This document shows positions 12,698 to 16,409 of a stretch of 16,409 bases of DNA, piece by piece. The notes under the pieces were generated by a model. That model did not search any database and was not told the DNA's origin. It was given only the letters and a program-made list of their open reading frames with translations. Each line of letters starts with the position of its first letter. The stretch's first letter is position 1. Both the position numbers and the translations under genes were made by a program. Source of the DNA: Actinomycetota bacterium (GTDB taxonomy: Bacteria; Actinomycetota; Thermoleophilia; Gaiellales; Gaiellaceae); contig JACCZA010000132.1 of NCBI GenBank assembly GCA_013696185.1, positions 1 through 16,409 of the forward strand, given 5' to 3'.

Positions 12698-13636
12698 GTG
12701 GGGCTCGAGATCGGCATCGTGGGACTGCCGAACTCCGGCAAGACGACGCTCTTCAACGCGCTGACGCAGGCGGGCGCCGAGATCACCGCCTACGCGACGG
12801 TGAGCGAGAAGTCGAACGTGGGCATGGCCCCGATCGCCGACGAGCGGCTCGATCGGGTGGCCCGCGTCGTGGGCGCCCGCAAGATCACCCCCGCCGCTGT
12901 CCGCGTCGTGGACGTCCCCGGCACCGGCCCCGCGCTCCTCGGCAACCTGCGCCAGGTCGACGCGATCCTGGCGGTCGCGAACGGCTTTGCGCCCGATGCC
13001 GAGCCGGCGCGCGACCTGGAGACGATCGAGCTCGAGCTGCTCGTCGCCGACCGGGACCACGTGGAGCGACGCCTCGAGCGCGTGACGAAGACCGCCAAGT
13101 CGGGCGACCCGGCCCTCCGCCGCGAGCTCGAGGAGCTGCACCGGCTCCTCGCCCACCTCGACGCGGGCGGAACGCTGCGCGAGCTCGGCGGAGAGCTGCC
13201 GGGCGAGCTCGAGCCCCTGACGACGAAGCCGCTGATCGCCGTCGAGAACGGCCCGGGCGGGATCGACGCGAAGCTCGAGGCCGAGCTGGCGGAGCTCGAC
13301 CCGGAGGAGGCTGCGGCGTTCCGGGAGGGACCGTCCGCCCTCGGCGCGGTCGTGACGCGGCTCTTCGACGCGCTGGGGTTGATCAGCTTCTTCACCGCCG
13401 GCGAGAAGGAGACGCGCTCGTGGACGCTCCGCGACGGCCGAAGCGCGCTCGAGGCCGCGGGCACGATCCACTCGGACATCGCGCGCGGCTTCATCCGCTG
13501 CGAGGTGATCCGCTGGGACGACCTCGTGGAGGCAGGCGGGCACGCCGAGGCGGCGCGGCGCGGCCTGCAGCGCCTCGAGGGCAAGACCTATGTCGTCCAG
13601 GACGGCGACGTCCTGAACGTCCGCTTCAACCTCTAG
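12698..13636 (+). CDS. Shortened YchF/OLA1-like P-loop protein with TGS domain
   Basis: A 312-residue relative of YchF, a ribosome-associated ATPase of the Obg family (about 360 residues in Escherichia coli). The P-loop GLPNSGKT (9-16) and the C-terminal TGS/DUF933 region (LISFFTAGEKETRSW, AAGTIHSDIARGFIRCEV, KTYVVQDGDVLNVRFNL) are well kept. The middle is not: after DVPG (72-75) only TGPALLG precedes NLRQVDAI, about ten residues shorter than YchF and lacking the glycine-rich switch II; the segment that holds the catalytic His in YchF is also shortened; and the G4 motif NxxE is NGPG (174-177). It probably binds nucleotide differently or hardly hydrolyses it. It starts with GTG after a possible leaderless promoter. 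A canonical YchF probably exists elsewhere in the genome; that is inference. Confidence 0.82.
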   Translation: MGLEIGIVGLPNSGKTTLFNALTQAGAEITAYATVSEKSNVGMAPIADERLDRVARVVGARKITPAAVRVVDVPGTGPALLGNLRQVDAILAVANGFAPDAEPARDLETIELELLVADRDHVERRLERVTKTAKSGDPALRRELEELHRLLAHLDAGGTLRELGGELPGELEPLTTKPLIAVENGPGGIDAKLEAELAELDPEEAAAFREGPSALGAVVTRLFDALGLISFFTAGEKETRSWTLRDGRSALEAAGTIHSDIARGFIRCEVIRWDDLVEAGGHAEAARRGLQRLEGKTYVVQDGDVLNVRFNL

Positions 13637-13841
13637 GGTCGGGAAGCCGACGGCGGCGAGCACGTCCGCCGCGACGAAGATCGGCAAGCCCGTGCGAGCG
13701 GCGAGCTCGAGGGCGGTCTCCCGCTCGGACGGCGGGAGTAGCGCGACTGCCGAGGCCTCGGTTTCGACGTCTAAGTGTCTGTGCGGACTCCCTCCCCGGC
13801 GCGTTCTCCGGCCGCCCGCGGGCGCCTAGACTCCTCCCAGG
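13637..13841 (-). other. 205-bp gap with a coding-like minus-strand stretch (possible gene remnant)
   Basis: No intact gene fits here. On the minus strand, bases about 13780 down to 13640 read as a continuous protein-like stretch with strong G/C third positions, including LPPSERETALELAARTG and LPIFVAADVLAAVGFPTL. It has no ATG or GTG start before an in-frame TAG near 13825, and no stop before it runs antisense into the YchF-like gene. It may be the broken end of a lost convergent gene, or chance. The gap also holds a weak hairpin CGGCGG/CCGCCG (13651-13656 with 13666-13671) and the promoter of the MoxR operon. Confidence 0.25.
13827..13832 (+). promoter_or_regulatory. Candidate promoter -10 (TAGACT) of the MoxR-DUF58 operon
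   Basis: TAGACT ends 9 nt before the ATG at 13842; TTCTCC at 13804-13809 would be a weak -35 at 17 bp. The AGG directly before the ATG is too close to be a ribosome binding site, so a near-leaderless message is likely. Confidence 0.45.
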
Positions 13842-14864
13842 ATGGCTGAGGTCGAGGTCGAGCGCCGGAGCGGCGCGGCGCGCCTGCAGGACGCGGGGGC
13901 GCTCGCGGATCGCTTCGTGGACAACATCGAAACGGTCGTCCACGGCAAGCGACCCGAGATCCAGCTCGTGCTGGCCGCGCTCGCCTGCGGTGGCCACGTG
14001 CTCTTCGAGGACGTGCCAGGAACGGCCAAGACCGTGCTCGCGCGCGCGATCGCGCAGAGCATCGAGGGCGCGACGCCGGCGCGGATCCAGTGCACCCCCG
14101 ACCTCCAGCCGACCGACGTGACCGGGCTCTCGGTGTTCGATCAGCGCGTGCGCGACTTCGAGTTCCGCCCGGGGCCGATCTTTGCGAACGTCGTCCTCGT
14201 CGACGAGGTGAACAGGGCGATGCCGAAGACCCAATCCGCCCTGCTCGAGGCGATGGCCGAGCGGCAGGTCACGGTCGACGGCGTCACGCGCCAGCTGCCG
14301 GATCCGTTCCTCCTGCTCGCGACGGAGAACCCGATCGAGCACGAGGGCACCTTTCCGCTGCCCGAGGCGCAGCTCGACCGCTTCTTCCTGAAGACGGCGC
14401 TCGGCTACCCGGGCGAGGAGGAGGAGCTCCGCATCATCTACGACCAGCGCGACGGCCATCCGCTGAAGCACCTGGCGCCCGTCGTCACCGTCCAAGAGGT
14501 GCAGCGCCTGCAGGACGCGGTCGCCGACGTCTACGTCGACCCGCTCGTCGGACGGTGGATCGTGCAGCTCGTCCGCGCGACCCGCGAGCACGAGCACGTG
14601 GCGATCGGCGCGTCGGTGCGCGGCAGCCTCGCGCTCGAGCGGGCGGTCCGGGCCTGGGCGCTCTTGTCCGGCCGCGACTACGTCACGCCGGCGGACGTCG
14701 AGGAGCTCTTCCTGCCCGTCCTCGGACACCGGCTCGTGTTCACGCCCTCCGCGCTCGCCGAGGCGCGCAGGCTGGGCTGGACGCAGGCACTCGCGGACTT
14801 CCGTCGCGACTGCCTGCGGATCGCGCCGCCGCCGGCGCTCCTCGACGACGAGCCCCTGTCCTAG
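13842..14864 (+). CDS. moxR: MoxR-family AAA+ ATPase
   Basis: A 340-residue MoxR ATPase, a class of AAA+ chaperone that matures or activates partner protein complexes, typically together with DUF58 and von Willebrand A-type proteins. Walker A is EDVPGTAKT (56-64), Walker B VVLVDEVNRA (117-126), the family block PIFANVVLVDE, and sensor 1 is in LLATENPIEHEGTFPLPEAQLDRF (158-181). The C-terminal lid includes AIGASVRGSLALERAVRAWALL with the conserved Arg. The DUF58 gene begins 12 bp downstream, as is standard for these operons. Adaptors and targets are not evident from sequence. Confidence 0.92.
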   Translation: MAEVEVERRSGAARLQDAGALADRFVDNIETVVHGKRPEIQLVLAALACGGHVLFEDVPGTAKTVLARAIAQSIEGATPARIQCTPDLQPTDVTGLSVFDQRVRDFEFRPGPIFANVVLVDEVNRAMPKTQSALLEAMAERQVTVDGVTRQLPDPFLLLATENPIEHEGTFPLPEAQLDRFFLKTALGYPGEEEELRIIYDQRDGHPLKHLAPVVTVQEVQRLQDAVADVYVDPLVGRWIVQLVRATREHEHVAIGASVRGSLALERAVRAWALLSGRDYVTPADVEELFLPVLGHRLVFTPSALAEARRLGWTQALADFRRDCLRIAPPPALLDDEPLS

Positions 14865-14876
14865 CGAAGAGCCGGG

Positions 14877-15803
14877 GTGCCGCTCGGGGACCTCACCTTT
14901 CCGCTGCTGCCGAGACGGCGCCTCGTCGGGCTGGCCTTCGGCGCCATGCACAGCGCCCGCCGGGGCACCGGCTCGGACGTCGCAGGCTCACGGCCCTACC
15001 AGCCCGGGGACGACGTCGACACAATCGACTGGGGGGCCTCGGCCCGCCTCTCCTCCGCGCGGGGCGACGACGCCTTCATCGTGCGCGAGCACTTCGCCGA
15101 CGAGGCGCCGCGCGTCGTGATCGTCTGCGACCGCAGGCCCGAGATGGCCCTGTTCCCGCCCGAGCTGCCCTTCCTGCACAAGCACGAGGCGGTGCGGGCG
15201 GCGGCCGAGCTGATCGCCGAGAGCGCGGCGAAGGCCCGGGGGTTCATCGGCTACCTGGACTACGCGACCGGCGAGGAGGAGCCGTTCTGGCGCCGGCCGC
15301 AGAGTCACGGCGAGCTCTGGGAGATCAGCGAGCGCCACCTCTCCTTCCCGGCCTTCAGGGCTCCGGCGGACAACCTCGCCCGCGCGCTCGACTTCCTGGG
15401 CGGGCACCGCAGGTCGGTGCCGGCGGGGAGCTTCCTGTTCGTCCTCTCGGACTTCCTCGTCTCGCCGCCGCGCGAGGCGTGGACGCGCGCGATCGAGCGC
15501 CGCTGGGACATCGTGCCCGTCGTGATCCAGGATCCGGCGTGGGAAGGCAGCTTCCCGCCGGTCGGCTCCGTGCTCGTTCCGCTCGCCGACGCCGAGGGCA
15601 GGGTGCGCCCGGTTCGCCTCCGCGCCGGCGAGGCGGAGCGGCGCCGGGCCCAGAACGAGGAGCGGCGGGAGCGTCTGCTCGCGGACTTCCAGAACCTCGG
15701 CCTGGAGCCGATCCTGCTCTCGGCGAGCGACCGGGAGCACGTGCTGCAGGCGTTCCTCGGCTGGGCGGACGAGCGCCTGTTCTCGCGTGGGCAGCTGGCG
15801 TGA
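14877..15803 (+). CDS. DUF58 protein, partner of MoxR
   Basis: A 308-residue DUF58 protein. The diagnostic block GSDVAGSRPYQPGDDVDTIDWGASARL (32-58) is intact, followed by VREHFADEAPRVVIVCDRRPEM (about 68-90), which begins a von Willebrand A-like domain; the metal-site DxSxS motif is not present in classical form (DRRPE instead). This is the short form without the two N-terminal membrane helices found in longer DUF58 proteins, so it is probably cytoplasmic or peripherally bound. GTG 14877 is chosen because it lies just after the moxR stop and before the first family block. Its stop overlaps the start of the next gene as GTGA. Confidence 0.88.
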   Translation: MPLGDLTFPLLPRRRLVGLAFGAMHSARRGTGSDVAGSRPYQPGDDVDTIDWGASARLSSARGDDAFIVREHFADEAPRVVIVCDRRPEMALFPPELPFLHKHEAVRAAAELIAESAAKARGFIGYLDYATGEEEPFWRRPQSHGELWEISERHLSFPAFRAPADNLARALDFLGGHRRSVPAGSFLFVLSDFLVSPPREAWTRAIERRWDIVPVVIQDPAWEGSFPPVGSVLVPLADAEGRVRPVRLRAGEAERRRAQNEERRERLLADFQNLGLEPILLSASDREHVLQAFLGWADERLFSRGQLA

Positions 15804-16409
15804 GGTCGCTGCGGCCCGTCCTGCTCCTCGGCGCCGCGATCGCGGTCGGCGCCCTCGTCGGCCTCGTGCTGCTGACCCGGGGAGACGACACCGCGCCGCC
15901 TGCGCCGGACAGCGCCTCGATCGCCGCCAGGGCGTCGATCGCGCCGCGGACGCACCTCTTCGGCGACCCCCTCGTGGCCGAGCTCGAGCTGCTCTTCGAC
16001 CGCCGGCGCGTCGAGCCGGCCTCCGTGCGCCTCGACGCGGTATTCGAGCCCTACGAGCCGCTCGACGAGAGCCGCTCGCTCGAGCGCTCGGGCGACCTCG
16101 TCCGCCTGCGCTACCGCTTCTCGCTCGGCTGCTTCAACCCGGCCTGCGCGCCGAGCGAGGCTCGACGAGAGCAGGGGCTCGACCGCGCCAGGCTCTCGTA
16201 CACCCTGGCCGACATCGACCGCCGGGTCGTCGATCCGGTCGACTGGCCGACGTTCGCGGTCGCCTCGCGTCTCGGCCCCTTCGACGTCGAGCGGGCCCGC
16301 TGGCGCGCGGATTCCCGCCGGCTCGCGGCGGTCTCGTACCGGATCCGGCCGGGCGTGCTCGGCACCGGGCTGATCGGCGGGGCGCTCCTCCTCGTGCTCG
16401 CTGCGGGCG
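15800..16409 (+). CDS. Membrane-anchored protein of the MoxR-DUF58 operon, 3' end cut off
   Basis: An open frame runs from GTG 15800 to the right window edge (203 codons visible) with no stop. The GTG overlaps the DUF58 stop by 4 bp. The N-terminus has a signal anchor (residues 5-25, LRPVLLLGAAIAVGALVGLVLL). An extracytoplasmic segment follows with THLFGDPLVAELELLFDRRRVEPASVRL (about 51-78), which resembles a BatD-like beta-sandwich, and LGCFNPACAP (about 109-118) holds two cysteines separated by four residues. A second membrane helix begins near 188 (LGTGLIGGALLLVLAAG) at the edge. The layout (anchor, outer domain, second helix) is typical of unnamed proteins following DUF58 in actinobacterial MoxR operons. 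Confidence 0.8.
   Translation, partial: MRSLRPVLLLGAAIAVGALVGLVLLTRGDDTAPPAPDSASIAARASIAPRTHLFGDPLVAELELLFDRRRVEPASVRLDAVFEPYEPLDESRSLERSGDLVRLRYRFSLGCFNPACAPSEARREQGLDRARLSYTLADIDRRVVDPVDWPTFAVASRLGPFDVERARWRADSRRLAAVSYRIRPGVLGTGLIGGALLLVLAAG

Noticed and set aside
13651..13671. Terminator after the YchF-like gene
   Set aside because: The stem is only 6 bp with a 9-base loop and no T-run; in DNA this GC-rich such stems are frequent by chance.
7625..13687. Long minus-strand open frames opposite the DUF4331, TPR, NicO and YchF-like genes
   Set aside because: Same reason: mirror frames of conserved + genes. Only the short stretch in the 13637-13841 gap, which has no + gene, was kept as a weak possibility.

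Overview
The window is about 16.4 kb of very GC-rich, almost gap-free DNA with every supported gene on the + strand. Strong G/C third codon positions, frequent GTG and TTG starts, tight gene overlaps and likely leaderless promoters point to a high-GC Gram-positive (Actinomycetota). The gene styles (DUF1385 protein, compact FtsH, DUF4331 protein, short YchF relative) suggest a deep lineage such as Thermoleophilia/Gaiellales, but that placement is inference. I see no rRNA, tRNA, insertion sequence, CRISPR array or phage gene.

Left part (1-5173): the window opens inside a class IV PLP aminotransferase gene. A tightly packed set follows: a DUF1385 membrane protein, an archaeal-type nicotinate phosphoribosyltransferase, a nicotinamidase-like hydrolase and a class I methyltransferase. 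The two middle genes make a complete Preiss-Handler entry route (nicotinamide to nicotinate to NaMN) for NAD salvage. A compact, single-membrane-segment FtsH-type AAA+ metalloprotease comes next.

Middle (5174-7435): a three-gene operon encodes two different ribbon-helix-helix proteins and a DUF4097 beta-repeat protein. Its promoter has a perfect 9-bp-arm palindrome lying almost exactly in the -35/-10 spacer, and the first ATG sits at the predicted transcription start, so it looks leaderless and self-regulated. A methylmalonyl-CoA epimerase and a small unknown protein follow.

Right-centre (7436-12685): an exported DUF4331 protein, a strong hairpin, an exported TPR protein, a NicO/RcnA-like nickel/cobalt transporter with a 44-residue histidine-rich loop, and a second HX4DH-type nickel/cobalt transporter with its own His-rich loop. 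The last three are coupled or closely spaced. This set may be one metal-handling system with uncharacterised exported partners.

Right end (12686-16409): a shortened YchF-like protein that keeps the P-loop and TGS domain but has lost switch II, the catalytic-His segment and the G4 motif. A 205-bp gap with a coding-like minus-strand stretch follows, then a MoxR ATPase - DUF58 - membrane protein operon, the last gene cut by the window edge.

The best candidates for undescribed biology are the RHH-RHH-DUF4097 operon with its operator, the DUF4331-TPR-double nickel transporter set, and the degenerate YchF.
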